Part shown: positions 25,318-34,407 of the stretch, one piece after another
How positions within the stretch are numbered: the first letter of the stretch is position 1
Layout: every line of letters begins with the position of its first letter
From: Blautia sp.
GTDB taxonomy: Bacteria > Bacillota > Clostridia > Lachnospirales > Lachnospiraceae
NCBI GenBank assembly: GCA_029257775.1
Contig: JARIAQ010000043.1
Span: 1 to 64,000, forward strand
Reading direction: 5' to 3'
DNA length: 64,000 nucleotides
Notes under the pieces: generated by a model
Seen by the model: only the letters and a program-made list of their open reading frames with translations
Told to the model about the DNA's origin: nothing
Database searches by the model: none
Program-made: the position numbers and the translations under genes

Positions 25318-25728
25318 CTATTCAAAAATAACCGGTTCTTCTCGGTATTTCATCTTAATCACCAAACAGGGATAAGATGCTTCCTCCTTCAGTTCTTCTC
25401 CATCTTTTGGTCCTAATAATATTGTTTGCAAGTGAATGGCATGATCCCATAAAGATAAATCTTCAATCTGTATACTATATCCTCCTGTTTTTTGTTCTCC
25501 ATATCCTTTCATAAGGTAAAGATAGCCTCCATCCTGATAAGTCATCTGAAATTCTTTTACTTTATTCTCTCCTATAAGTTCTTTTACTTTTTCAGGATAA
25601 TCTTCCTCTTTCATAACTGTATATTCTGGTTTTACACCATCCATTGCCCTTACTCTTTCAATGCTGCATCCACATAAAAAACAGGTTATTACTGTCATAA
25701 CAACCATAAATACCTTTTTTTGTTTCAC
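25318..25728 (-). CDS. Lipoprotein with PrcB-type C-terminal domain
   Basis: 136 aa. MKQKKVFMVVMTVITCFLCGC is a lipoprotein signal (lipobox LCGC). The remaining part (DGGYLYLMKGYGEQKTGGYS, ... SYPCLVIKM ... PVIFE) matches the PrcB C-terminal domain, first described in a spirochaete protease complex; the GGYS and SYPC-type segments are the most conserved. Function outside that complex is unknown. It is the first gene of a two-gene unit with the SipL-like gene, so a spore envelope role is possible, but this rests on position only. Confidence 0.78.
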   Translation of the reverse strand: MKQKKVFMVVMTVITCFLCGCSIERVRAMDGVKPEYTVMKEEDYPEKVKELIGENKVKEFQMTYQDGGYLYLMKGYGEQKTGGYSIQIEDLSLWDHAIHLQTILLGPKDGEELKEEASYPCLVIKMKYREEPVIFE

Positions 25729-25802
25729 ATCTTACGCCACCTTCACTTTCCAGCCTTATCCTAAATGTATGCAGTTTTTTTCTGAAATATGAATACTAAT
25801 CC

Positions 25803-25831
25803 TTGCATATTAAACTGGATTTCATTATAAT
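25803..25831 (+). promoter_or_regulatory. plsC promoter
   Basis: TTGCAT (25803-25808), 17-bp spacer, TATAAT (25826-25831), with a likely start about 28 bp before the gene. Confidence 0.75.
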
Positions 25832-25864
25832 TCTCTATATCACAGTAAAGGAAGGTTATTACTT

Positions 25865-26599
25865 ATGTTTCGATTTATTCTGGTATGTATCTGTGTAATT
25901 GGATACTTAATTTTATCTATCCCTCTTCTTCTGGTGGAGTGGATTATAGGAAAATTTAACAAACGGGCAAAGGATATCAGCTCTCTGCGTATTATTCAGG
26001 CTGTTTTCAAATTTATACTAAAAATAACAGGTGCCGACATTACAATTATCGGCCATGAAAATGTCCCAACAGATGAGGCTGTACTATATATCGGAAATCA
26101 CCGAAGTTTTTTTGATATTCTTTTAACTTACACCCTATGCCCTAACTTAACCGGGTATATTGCCAAAAAAGAAATGGAGCCTATTCCCCTTCTCTCCATT
26201 TGGATGCGATATTTACATTGCCTTTTTCTTGACAGACAAGATCTTAAAGCCGGAATGAAAACTATTCTTGCCGCTATTGATAAGGTAAAAAGTGGTATTT
26301 CTATTTGTATTTTTCCTGAAGGTACAAGGAATAAAGGCACTGATGAAAGGGAAATGCTTCCATTCCATGAAGGTAGCTTTAAAATCGCCACAAAATCCGG
26401 ATGCCCCATTGTTCCCATAGCAATCAGCAATTCTGCTGAAATTTTTGAAGCACATTTTCCAAAAATCAGACCGTGTAAAGTCATTGTAGAATATGGTGCA
26501 CCTATTTATCCGGAACAGCTTGACAAAGAAGATAAAAAACGACTGGGAGCTTATACACAAAATATTATCCTTGAAATGTTGAAAAAAAATCATTGTTAA
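25865..26599 (+). CDS. plsC: 1-acyl-sn-glycerol-3-phosphate acyltransferase
   Basis: Membrane enzyme that adds the second acyl chain to make phosphatidic acid. The 244-aa protein begins with a membrane helix (residues 4-24). Catalytic NHRSFFDILL (HX4D) is near residue 78 and the glycerophosphate-binding FPEGTRNKG near 150, with a third conserved PIVPIAIS. AGGAAGG lies upstream of the ATG. Stand-alone unit with promoter and terminator. Confidence 0.94.
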   Translation: MFRFILVCICVIGYLILSIPLLLVEWIIGKFNKRAKDISSLRIIQAVFKFILKITGADITIIGHENVPTDEAVLYIGNHRSFFDILLTYTLCPNLTGYIAKKEMEPIPLLSIWMRYLHCLFLDRQDLKAGMKTILAAIDKVKSGISICIFPEGTRNKGTDEREMLPFHEGSFKIATKSGCPIVPIAISNSAEIFEAHFPKIRPCKVIVEYGAPIYPEQLDKEDKKRLGAYTQNIILEMLKKNHC

Positions 26600-26633
26600 A
26601 ATCATTTATCATATTACCTATAATTATTTTTTT

Positions 26634-26665
26634 GCCGTACAATTTTCTAAATTGTGCGGCATTTT
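26634..26665 (+). terminator. plsC terminator
   Basis: Stem GCCGTACAATTT / AAATTGTGCGGC with one wobble and a 3-nt loop, followed by ATTTTTAT. Confidence 0.88.
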
Positions 26666-26747
26666 TATCCCTTCAATTATTGTATATAATATTTAGAGAA
26701 TACGTTTTTATTTATTTTAAAATTTTGCCATTTATTACAAAATTTAC

Positions 26748-26776
26748 TTGTGCTATGCTTTTTTGAATGTTATAAT
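26748..26776 (+). promoter_or_regulatory. Promoter of the lipoprotein gene at 26821
   Basis: TTGTGC (26748-26753), 17-bp spacer and a perfect TATAAT (26771-26776). GGGGG ribosome site follows before the ATG. Confidence 0.75.
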
Positions 26777-26820
26777 CTGAATATAAATTTTACGTAAAGA
26801 AAACAAAGGGGGACACCAAT

Positions 26821-27654
26821 ATGAAAAAATTTTTGGCGTTATCTATGTCTGTGATTATGTTGTTTACTGTTTCTTCTTGTGGAAAAAAAGAAACAAAAGA
26901 TGTTCCAAAAGAACCAACCACAGAATCTTCAGAAAAAATCAAAGAACCTGACACAACCACTCCTGAACAACCTGATGCTGATCAAGCTAAAGAACAGGAA
27001 AATCCTTCTGCAGATGTTAAAGAACCTGATACAACAACTTCTGAACAAGGTGCTTCTGACGTCTCTTCTGCTATAGATGCCAGCACAACAGCGGACACGA
27101 ATCCAATTCCATTTGGGCAATGGGCAAAAACAGCAAGATATGCAGCAGAAGATAAGACATACCATACGGTCTATGTTCGTGTAACAAAAGTTACTACTTC
27201 ATCTGATGATGCGGAATATGTACAATCTGCAATTGATTTACACAATACAAATAGCTATGAATTTAGTCAGATTGATGTTAACGAAATTAAATTACCAGCT
27301 GATGTGGAATTATGTGTTTTAGATTATGAAGTTTTTATTCCGGAAGAATTCCCTGGTCCTGACTATGGAATCGTAAAACCAAATATGCAATTCTCCCAGA
27401 AAAATATTGGTGGCGGTGGATTCCCTTCTGCTGACGGAACTTCTACATATATCGGAATGGGAGCTAATTCTGAAGACTTGGAAATAGAAAAGGATGCAAC
27501 TTATCAACCAGGTAATACTTATGCTTTCAAAAGTCTTTTCACAATGGTAAAAGGTTATACCGACTATGTCTTTGAATTTACCTCTTATCCTGAAGGAACT
27601 GGAGATGAGCATAACGTTGAAGATATGTATTCTGCATATTTTGCAAATAAGTAA
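26821..27654 (+). CDS. Lipoprotein with Thr/Glu/Pro-rich linker and C-terminal Ig-like domain, unknown function
   Basis: 277 aa. Signal sequence and lipobox (VSSCGKKE, Cys near 20), then about 75 residues of low-complexity linker with two copies of a KEPDTTTPEQ / KEPDTTTSEQ unit, and a C-terminal domain of about 180 residues (IPFGQWAKTARYA ... VYVRVTKVTT ... DVELCVLDYEVFIPEEFPG ... TYAFKSLFTMVKG) resembling DUF4352-type Ig-like lipoprotein domains by strand pattern. The linker would hold the domain away from the membrane across the wall. Stand-alone gene with good promoter and terminator. Function not known. Confidence 0.75.
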   Translation: MKKFLALSMSVIMLFTVSSCGKKETKDVPKEPTTESSEKIKEPDTTTPEQPDADQAKEQENPSADVKEPDTTTSEQGASDVSSAIDASTTADTNPIPFGQWAKTARYAAEDKTYHTVYVRVTKVTTSSDDAEYVQSAIDLHNTNSYEFSQIDVNEIKLPADVELCVLDYEVFIPEEFPGPDYGIVKPNMQFSQKNIGGGGFPSADGTSTYIGMGANSEDLEIEKDATYQPGNTYAFKSLFTMVKGYTDYVFEFTSYPEGTGDEHNVEDMYSAYFANK

Positions 27655-27693
27655 TGCGGCAACATCTTTAAAATAAGCTATAGAAAAAACAAA

Positions 27694-27743
27694 AATCTCT
27701 CATAGAATATCAGATATAAAAATACTGATTTCTATGAGAGATT
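27694..27743. terminator. Bidirectional terminator between convergent genes
   Basis: Stem AATCTCTCATAGAA...TCAG / CTGA...TTCTATGAGAGATT with an 11-nt loop and T-rich flanks, between the lipoprotein gene and brnQ. Confidence 0.85.
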
Positions 27744-27749
27744 CTTATT

Positions 27750-29081
27750 TTATACTGTTTCCGCTTCTGTATAAGCTTTTGTTCCAAATACTTTTGCTAA
27801 AACAACGGAAACTCCAAATGCTGCAACTGCAACGGTTACCCAGCCCATTCCCAAAGAATAGAATGGAAGTTTTTCAAATACATTTCCTACCACACCCATA
27901 GGTACTTTTAAGTCATGAAGAGAATATACCACACTGACTACCCCTACTGCTGCCACTGTCACCGGATATGCAAAATGGTTGTTCTTCAACCACTTATCGC
28001 AAAGTCCAAGTACAATAAGAACAATCGATACTGGATAAATGGCATTTAATACTGGAACAGAAATACTTAAAATCGTGTTCAATCCCTGATTACATACTAC
28101 AAAAGAAAATACTACGATCAATGTTGCCCATGTACGATAACTTACTTTCTTTGTAAGAGATGCAAAGTATTGTGAAATAGATGTAATCAAACCTACACAT
28201 GTAGTCAAACATGCAAGAGTAAAAATAGCTGCCAAAAGAATGGCTCCTGTATCACCAAATAACTGGCGTACGATACAACGAAGTGTCCATGCTCCATTTC
28301 CTTCGATAGAATACACCGCTGAAGTTTTCATTCCCATATAAGAAAGCATCACATAAATCATAGATAAGATTCCGCCTGCCACAACTCCTGCAAGGACTGT
28401 ATAATGCATAATTCCTTTTTTCTCTTTTACATTTAAAGAACGAAGTGTTGTAGCAATTACAAGACCAAAGTTTAAAGCTGCAATTGTATCCATGGTCTGA
28501 TATCCTTCCAAAAAGCCTTTTACAAATGGTCCGGCTTGATATGCCACCTGTGCTTCTGCCACTTCTGTTTTACCACCAAATAAAAAACTAATAAATAAAA
28601 ATGTAAGCAACAGTAAAAGTGTAGGTGTTAAAAATTTTCCAATTCGTTCTACTAATTTATTTGGTGTCATAACCAACCAGTATGCAATCAAGAAAAATAT
28701 CAACGAATATAAAAACATAAATACTGCAAAAGAAGCTCCCTTGGGAAGATATGGAGAAATTGCCATCTCAAAAGGAACCGAAGCCGCTCTTGGAATGCCA
28801 AGTCCTGGCCCAATAGATAAATAAATCAAAAGGGTAAATATCATAGCAAATGTTGGATTTACCTTTCTTGCCAATTTATCTAAACCATCAAACTGAGCTA
28901 CAACTATTACCCCAAGCACTGGAAGTAGAACTGCTGTAATTAAAAATCCTGCCATGGCAAATGGAGTAGTCTCTCCTGCATTTTGTCCCAAAAATGGTGG
29001 AAAAATAAGATTTCCTGCCCCGAAAAACAATGAGAATAACATAAAACTTACAAGTAACATTTTTCTTTTTCCTAATTTCAT
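27750..29081 (-). CDS. brnQ: Branched-chain amino acid transport system II carrier protein
   Basis: 443-aa LIVCS-family Na+/H+-coupled importer of Leu, Ile and Val with about 12 membrane helices. The N-terminus SFMLFSLFFGAGNLIFPPFLG is the family signature; GGILSMIYVMLSYMG and the C-terminal helices fit. The gene lies behind a T-box leader whose specifier reads AUC (isoleucine), so it should be raised when tRNA-Ile is uncharged. That agrees well with its substrate. Confidence 0.96.
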   Translation of the reverse strand: MKLGKRKMLLVSFMLFSLFFGAGNLIFPPFLGQNAGETTPFAMAGFLITAVLLPVLGVIVVAQFDGLDKLARKVNPTFAMIFTLLIYLSIGPGLGIPRAASVPFEMAISPYLPKGASFAVFMFLYSLIFFLIAYWLVMTPNKLVERIGKFLTPTLLLLLTFLFISFLFGGKTEVAEAQVAYQAGPFVKGFLEGYQTMDTIAALNFGLVIATTLRSLNVKEKKGIMHYTVLAGVVAGGILSMIYVMLSYMGMKTSAVYSIEGNGAWTLRCIVRQLFGDTGAILLAAIFTLACLTTCVGLITSISQYFASLTKKVSYRTWATLIVVFSFVVCNQGLNTILSISVPVLNAIYPVSIVLIVLGLCDKWLKNNHFAYPVTVAAVGVVSVVYSLHDLKVPMGVVGNVFEKLPFYSLGMGWVTVAVAAFGVSVVLAKVFGTKAYTEAETV

Positions 29082-29165
29082 AATCGCTTCTCCTTTAAAT
29101 TTTAATAATATGATGGTTCAAAGCGATGCATCTTGCATAAGCTGGTTCCTATCCTTTTTATGAAT

Positions 29166-29420
29166 AAAAAAAAACCGCCCCTTATGTAAAGGACGATTGC
29201 TACCGTGGTACCACCTTAATTCCCGAATATCATTCGGCTCTTCCTGCATCTAATAACGCATCTCACCTATAACGTGGCTTCACTCCGTCTTGCTTACTTT
29301 ACTTCAGCTCGCTTCTCAAGGATGATTTCATCTTACAGATCTTTTGGCAATTCACACCAACCATTGCCTCTCTGAAAAAAGAACACTGCCGATTACTTGT
29401 TCCTATCAATGAATTTCTTG
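29166..29420 (-). promoter_or_regulatory. T-box riboswitch, isoleucine-specific, controlling brnQ
   Basis: On the minus strand: AGAGAGG...GGTTGGTGTGAATTGCC (distal stem I features), GATGAAATCATCCTTGAG with specifier ATC at 29324-29326, the invariant AAGGTGGTACCACGG at 29203-29217, then a terminator hairpin ending in nine T residues at 29166-29174. Uncharged tRNA-Ile would favour the antiterminator. The specifier position follows the usual GAA-codon context; the exact 5' end is inferred from the promoter. Confidence 0.93.
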
Positions 29421-29426
29421 TTTGGA

Positions 29427-29455
29427 ATAATATCACTCCACTATATAAAAGTCAA
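29427..29455 (-). promoter_or_regulatory. brnQ T-box promoter
   Basis: Minus-strand TTGACT (29450-29455), 17-bp spacer, TATTAT (29427-29432), immediately upstream of the T-box leader. Confidence 0.8.
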
Positions 29456-29513
29456 TAGTTTTTTTCTATTTATTTCATTTTTTTCATAACATTGTATTTT
29501 CCTTTTCTCTTTG

Positions 29514-29542
29514 TTGACAATAAATATTGCTTCTTTTATTAT
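29514..29542 (+). promoter_or_regulatory. Promoter of the TraX-like gene
   Basis: TTGACA (29514-29519), 17-bp spacer, TATTAT (29537-29542), divergent from the brnQ promoter about 60 bp away. Confidence 0.82.
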
Positions 29543-29590
29543 GGAAGTCATAAAACTATTAAAAATAACGGTAAGGAAGTGATTTAATTT

Positions 29591-30337
29591 ATGAAACAAA
29601 TTTCAAAATTTCAATGCCTTGACTCTTTTCAATTAAAAGTATTGGCTATGTTTTTCATGTTATGTGACCACATGTGGGCTACCATTATTCCGGGCAATCA
29701 ATGGCTTACTGTCATTGGAAGACTTGCATTTCCAATCTTTGCTTTTGAAATTGCAGAAGGCTTTATCAAAACAAAAAACTTCAAAAAATATCTAGGTCGT
29801 GTTTTTCTATTTGCTCTTATCTCAGAGATTCCATTTAACTTAATGTTTTCTGGCACCTGGATTTATCCTTATGGTCAAAATGTATTATTTACATTCTGCA
29901 TTGCGCTTGTATTTCTTCGTTTAATGAAATGGGGAAAAGAAAAAAATACATCTATCTATCTTTTAACCATTGTTGTTTCCTGCATCCTTGGATATAGCCT
30001 TGGAAGCCTTTTCATGACAGATTATTCTGGCTACGGTGTACTAACTGTTTTTCTCTTTTACATCTTCCATGATGTAAAATTGGGATGGCTCTTTCAACTT
30101 GCCGGGATGATTTTAATTCATGGCTATCTCATATCCGGCATCGCCTTAAAAATTCCATTTGCCGGTCATATATATGAAGTGTCTCAGCAGGCTGTTGCTG
30201 TATTGTCCCTTCTTCTCATCTGGATGTATAATGGAAAACCGGGGACAAAAAATCATATATGCAGAATCCTCTGCTACGCCTTTTATCCTGCACATATGTT
30301 AATTCTTTCAATCATATGGCTTTATATCCTTAACTAA
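29591..30337 (+). CDS. TraX-family integral membrane protein
   Basis: 248 aa with six to eight membrane helices. The N-terminal LAMFFMLCDHMWATIIPG and GRLAFPIFAFEIAEGF are the signature of the TraX family (acyltransferase-3-like fold), named for F-plasmid pilin acetylation. In Gram-positive chromosomes its substrate is unknown; cell-surface acylation is a reasonable guess. Nothing plasmid-like is nearby, so the name should not be read as conjugation. AAGGAAGTG precedes the ATG. Confidence 0.85.
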   Translation: MKQISKFQCLDSFQLKVLAMFFMLCDHMWATIIPGNQWLTVIGRLAFPIFAFEIAEGFIKTKNFKKYLGRVFLFALISEIPFNLMFSGTWIYPYGQNVLFTFCIALVFLRLMKWGKEKNTSIYLLTIVVSCILGYSLGSLFMTDYSGYGVLTVFLFYIFHDVKLGWLFQLAGMILIHGYLISGIALKIPFAGHIYEVSQQAVAVLSLLLIWMYNGKPGTKNHICRILCYAFYPAHMLILSIIWLYILN

Positions 30338-30355
30338 AGAATAACACATTCTAAA

Positions 30356-30397
30356 TCAGGGCCAGATGTGACTCGTATGTGTCACACCTGACCCTGA
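30356..30397. terminator. Bidirectional terminator between the TraX-like gene and the alanine symporter
   Basis: Stem TCAGGG-CAG-TGTGAC / GTCACA-CTG-CCCTGA with two single mismatches; plus-strand side continues AAACTTTTT. Confidence 0.82.
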
Positions 30398-30436
30398 AAA
30401 CTTTTTCTCCGTTACAAATAACTATCCGGAAAAATA

Positions 30437-31837
30437 TTACCAACATTCTGTATTCTTAATACCTACATCCTTGGCTTTAAACACAGGATTTTTCCCTTCT
30501 TTTTTCTGTTTTTCATAGTCTTTCAAAACTTTTATTGCTGTATTCCCTAAGAATAAAATGACTAAAATATTCACAGTTGCCATGCAACCCATGGTAATAT
30601 CTGCAATATTCCACATCATAGAGAAATCCGCCTGTGCACCGAAAAACACTGCCAAAAGGCAAGTAATTCGGAAAATAAATAACAACTTTTTGTTGTTCTT
30701 AATAAACAAAATATTAGATTCTGCATAATAATAATTTCCAATTAAACTACTAAAAGCAAAAGCAAAAATGGAAAGCGTAATAAAGTGAATTCCCCAGTTT
30801 CCTACATTCTGTGCAATGGCTTTCTGTACAAAAGGAATACCATCCAAAACCCCAGACTCACCTTGTACACCAGAAAGTAACAGCATCATGGCTGTTGCAG
30901 AACAAATCAAAAGTGTATCAATAAACACAGATAAAACCTGCACCATTCCCTGCTTAGCCGGATGGCTTACAGATGCACTGGCAGAAGCATTTGGGGCACT
31001 TCCCATACCTGCTTCATTAGAAAACAAACCACGCTTAATTCCAATTACCACAGCACTTCCTGCCATACCTCCAGCAAAAGCACGAAAATCAAATGCTTGA
31101 GAAAAAATCATAGAGAATACCTTTGGAAGCTCTGTAATATTTGTAATAATTGTATACAGACCGATTAACAAATATGCCCCTGCCATAATTGGCACTAATA
31201 CAGAAGTAATAAATCCAATTCTATGGACACCTCCAAAAATAACAAAAGCTGTTCCTACTGCTAAAACCAATCCTACAATCATAGGATATATCGTTTCACT
31301 ATATCCCGGAATATAATACTCTAAGGAAGATGACATATTAAAAGACTGAAGTCCATTAAATCCATAAGCAAAGCAAATAATAAGCAAAATAGAAAATAAA
31401 ATTCCTAACCAACGCTTACCAAGTGCCTTTTCCATATAATAGGAAGGACCTCCTCGAAATTCATCTTTATCCCTTACCTTATAAACTTGCGCCAGCGTAC
31501 TTTCAATAAAAGCAGATGCTCCTCCAATAATTGCCATTAACCACATCCAAAAAACTGCTCCTGCTCCTCCTGCAGCAATGGCAGTAGCAATTCCTGCAAT
31601 ATTACCAGTTCCTACTCTGGAAGCTGTAGAAATCATCAATGCTTGGAAAGAAGAAACCTGTTTTTTCCCATTTTCCTCTCCCGCTTTTTCTTTTAATACA
31701 TGAAATGACTCTTTTAATAATCTCAGCTGTACAAAGCGTGTTCTCACAGTAAAATAAATTCCTGTTCCCACCAGCAAAAATAATAAAAGATACGTGTACA
31801 TCCAATCATTTACCGTACTTAAAATATCGTTCAGCAT
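30437..31837 (-). CDS. Alanine/glycine:cation symporter (AGCS family)
   Basis: 466-aa sodium-coupled alanine/glycine importer. Family motifs: SSFQALMISTASRVGTGNIAGIATAI (residues 62-87), GGPSYYMEKALGKRWLG, and GLFSNEAGMGSAPNASASA. About 11 membrane helices. TAAGGAGGACAT precedes the ATG and a consensus promoter lies upstream. No glycine riboswitch is seen in the short leader. Confidence 0.95.
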   Translation of the reverse strand: MLNDILSTVNDWMYTYLLLFLLVGTGIYFTVRTRFVQLRLLKESFHVLKEKAGEENGKKQVSSFQALMISTASRVGTGNIAGIATAIAAGGAGAVFWMWLMAIIGGASAFIESTLAQVYKVRDKDEFRGGPSYYMEKALGKRWLGILFSILLIICFAYGFNGLQSFNMSSSLEYYIPGYSETIYPMIVGLVLAVGTAFVIFGGVHRIGFITSVLVPIMAGAYLLIGLYTIITNITELPKVFSMIFSQAFDFRAFAGGMAGSAVVIGIKRGLFSNEAGMGSAPNASASASVSHPAKQGMVQVLSVFIDTLLICSATAMMLLLSGVQGESGVLDGIPFVQKAIAQNVGNWGIHFITLSIFAFAFSSLIGNYYYAESNILFIKNNKKLLFIFRITCLLAVFFGAQADFSMMWNIADITMGCMATVNILVILFLGNTAIKVLKDYEKQKKEGKNPVFKAKDVGIKNTECW

Positions 31838-31899
31838 GTGTTATGTCCTCCTTACATCATAGTATCTTACATGGTGTCTTAACCATACACACTTCTGAA

Positions 31900-31928
31900 A
31901 TTATAACAGAAACCTTACTATTTCGCAA
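31900..31928 (-). promoter_or_regulatory. Promoter of the alanine symporter gene
   Basis: Minus-strand TTGCGA (31923-31928), 17-bp spacer, perfect TATAAT (31900-31905). Confidence 0.78.
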
Positions 31929-31961
31929 GAATTACAATGTATCTATGAAAATGCAATGTAC

Positions 31962-33326
31962 TTAACTCAATTTTTTTACAATCTCATCAAATTCCATAAA
32001 ATGTGATGCTTTAACCAGAATGGTATCTCCATTTTTCAAGATTTCCGGCAATTCATTCATCAATACTTCCTTATTTTCAAAGTATCTCACCTGGGTTGCA
32101 GAGTTCACTGCTTTAGCTGCTGTCTCCATATACTGAGAAAGTTCTCCCACACATAAAAGAAGGTCAATCTCCTTCTCTGCTGCATATTTTCCAACTTCTT
32201 CATGCATTTTTCTTTCGTCTGCACCTAATTCTCCCATATCGCCTAAAATTGCCACTTTTCGTCCCAAGGCATCTGTAAGTACATCTAAAGATGCTTTCAT
32301 AGATATTGGATTGGCATTATAACAATCATCAATAACCGTATATTCAGGCGTTTCTATAATATGAAATCTACCACTTACAGACTGAAGGCTTTCAATTCCT
32401 CTGGTAATTTCCTCTATGGTAAGTCCATAAGTCAAACCCACTGCCGTTGCAGCAAGTGCATTATAAACGGAATGTTTTCCTGGAACAGGAATTAAAACAG
32501 AAAAACTCTCTTCTCCAGTATGAATACGACAAGAAATTCCCTTTAGTCCTTCTGATTTTATCTCGTCTGCCCAAATTCCCTGATGATTTTCTATTCCAAA
32601 AAATACAGGTTTTACTCCCTTAGTTTCCTGAACTGTGATTAATTTATCATCATCACCATTTAAAATAATATGTCCATCCCATTGTAAATAATCAAAAATC
32701 TCTGTTTTCGCCTTTAAGATTCCATCTCTGGACTTTAAAAATTCTAAATGACAGAGGCCTATATTAGTAATAACACAAGTATTCGGTCTTGCTATTTTTG
32801 CAAGCCGGTGCATTTCTCCAAAATCACTAATTCCCATTTCCAATACTGCCATTTCATGTTCATCACGAAGGCGGAAAACCGTCAGTGGAAGACCTAATTC
32901 ATTATTGAAATTTCCCTGTGTCTTTAAAGTATTATATTTTTGTTCCAATACAGATGCAATTACTTCTTTTGTACTAGTTTTTCCCACACTTCCTGTAATT
33001 CCTACCACTGGTATCTGAAGCTGTTTTAAATAAAATTCCGCTATTTCTTTTACTGCTGTAAGAGAGGAGTCTACAAGAATATAAGGAAACGGTTTTTCCC
33101 CTAAATCCTTTTCTGATAAAGTCGCCAGTACATCTTTTTCCATTACCTGTTCAATAAAATCGTGGGCATCTACCCTTGCACCTTTTATGGGTACAAACAA
33201 ACCACCGGCTTCTGCTTTTCTACTATCTGTAAAAATACAGGTTACTTCCTTATTTTCCATTTCCTTTAATCCTACATATTTTCCATTGCAGGCAATCGCA
33301 AGATTTTTTAAGGTAAGATTTTTCAT
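31962..33326 (-). CDS. murF: UDP-N-acetylmuramoyl-tripeptide:D-alanyl-D-alanine ligase
   Basis: Adds D-Ala-D-Ala to UDP-MurNAc-tripeptide in the cytoplasm, last soluble precursor step. 454 aa with the three Mur ligase domains; ATP loop GITGSVGKTSTKEV near residue 112, NNELGLPLTV, and VIDDCYNANPISM in the C-terminal half. AGGAGGAAAGATATC lies before the ATG. It follows ddl after 13 bp, so the enzyme making D-Ala-D-Ala and the one using it are in one operon. Confidence 0.97.
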   Translation of the reverse strand: MKNLTLKNLAIACNGKYVGLKEMENKEVTCIFTDSRKAEAGGLFVPIKGARVDAHDFIEQVMEKDVLATLSEKDLGEKPFPYILVDSSLTAVKEIAEFYLKQLQIPVVGITGSVGKTSTKEVIASVLEQKYNTLKTQGNFNNELGLPLTVFRLRDEHEMAVLEMGISDFGEMHRLAKIARPNTCVITNIGLCHLEFLKSRDGILKAKTEIFDYLQWDGHIILNGDDDKLITVQETKGVKPVFFGIENHQGIWADEIKSEGLKGISCRIHTGEESFSVLIPVPGKHSVYNALAATAVGLTYGLTIEEITRGIESLQSVSGRFHIIETPEYTVIDDCYNANPISMKASLDVLTDALGRKVAILGDMGELGADERKMHEEVGKYAAEKEIDLLLCVGELSQYMETAAKAVNSATQVRYFENKEVLMNELPEILKNGDTILVKASHFMEFDEIVKKLS

Positions 33327-33339
33327 GATATCTTTCCTC

Positions 33340-34371
33340 CTACTGGTATTTTTTCAAAGAAACTTCAATAAGCTTTTCACAAAGCTGAGGATAATCCATC
33401 CCAATTGCTCTTGCTTCTTGGGGGATTAAACTAGTTGGTGTCATTCCTGGCAAAGTATTTGCCTCCAAACAATACATATTTCCTTCCTCATCCATTAAAA
33501 AGTCAAGACGGGCATAAGCTTGAAGATTTAAAGCTTCATATCCCATTTCTGCATACTTCTGCATTTCTTTTGTCAATGCAGAAGAAATCTCTGCTGGACA
33601 AGTTTCCACACAAGAACCTGCCTGATATTTATTTTTATAATCATAAAATCCCTGTAAAGGAGCAATTTCAATAACAGGATATGCTTTTTTATCCACAACA
33701 GCGACAGAAAATTCCCTTCCTGTAATAAACTGTTCTACTACAACTTCATTTTCATAAGAAAAAGCTTCTGACAATGCTACCTGATATTCTTCCTGATTAT
33801 TGGCAATACATACACCTACACTGGAGCCGCCGCAACATGGCTTTACAATAACTGGAAATCCCATTCCATAATCTGCAAGACGATTGCTACATTTGTCTTT
33901 TTCCAATGTAATTCCCTTTGGTGTAGGAACTCCTTTCGCTTCAAATACCATCTTGGTAATCCCTTTATCCATTGCCATTCCACTGCTTAAAGGACCGGAA
34001 CCAGTATATTTCACTCCCATCAAATCTAATACAGACTGTACCTTTCCGTCTTCCCCGTTCGCCCCATGAAGTGCCAGAAATACAATATCTGCTTCTTTAC
34101 ATATTTCCAGAACATTAGGTCCAAAAAATCCTTTTCTAGTTTTCATCGTTTCTTCTAATTTGCTGCTTGTTTTTCTCATATCATCTGCTGCTTGATCCAC
34201 GTCATATTCTGATGGAAACAGATTTTCTCCCTTTTGAGGAGCTCCAAAGTAAGGATCTAAAAGAACTGCTTTATGATTACGTTCTCTTAATGCATGGCAT
34301 ACACCCTGTCCTGATGCAATGGATACTTCTCTTTCTGTACTATTTCCTCCTGCTAATACTATTATATTCAT
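33340..34371 (-). CDS. ddl: D-alanine--D-alanine ligase
   Basis: ATP-grasp ligase making D-Ala-D-Ala. 343 aa. VLAGGNSTEREVSIASG at the N-terminus, LALHGANGEDGKVQSVLDL (glycine-rich loop with the conserved Glu), GFPVIVKPCCGGSSVGV, and EANTLPGMTPTSLIPQEA at the C-terminus with metal-binding residues. The substrate loop TSLIPQ differs somewhat from the usual TSHSL, so D-Ala rather than D-Lac specificity should not be taken as proven. In operon with murF. Confidence 0.93.
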   Translation of the reverse strand: MNIIVLAGGNSTEREVSIASGQGVCHALRERNHKAVLLDPYFGAPQKGENLFPSEYDVDQAADDMRKTSSKLEETMKTRKGFFGPNVLEICKEADIVFLALHGANGEDGKVQSVLDLMGVKYTGSGPLSSGMAMDKGITKMVFEAKGVPTPKGITLEKDKCSNRLADYGMGFPVIVKPCCGGSSVGVCIANNQEEYQVALSEAFSYENEVVVEQFITGREFSVAVVDKKAYPVIEIAPLQGFYDYKNKYQAGSCVETCPAEISSALTKEMQKYAEMGYEALNLQAYARLDFLMDEEGNMYCLEANTLPGMTPTSLIPQEARAIGMDYPQLCEKLIEVSLKKYQ

Positions 34372-34407
34372 ATTATAAACTCCTTTTATCGGTAAAATTT
34401 TCTTTTT

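Noticed and set aside
29591-30337. Plasmid conjugation locus suggested by the TraX name
   Set aside because: No other conjugation, relaxase or mobilisation gene is present; TraX-family proteins are common on Firmicute chromosomes.
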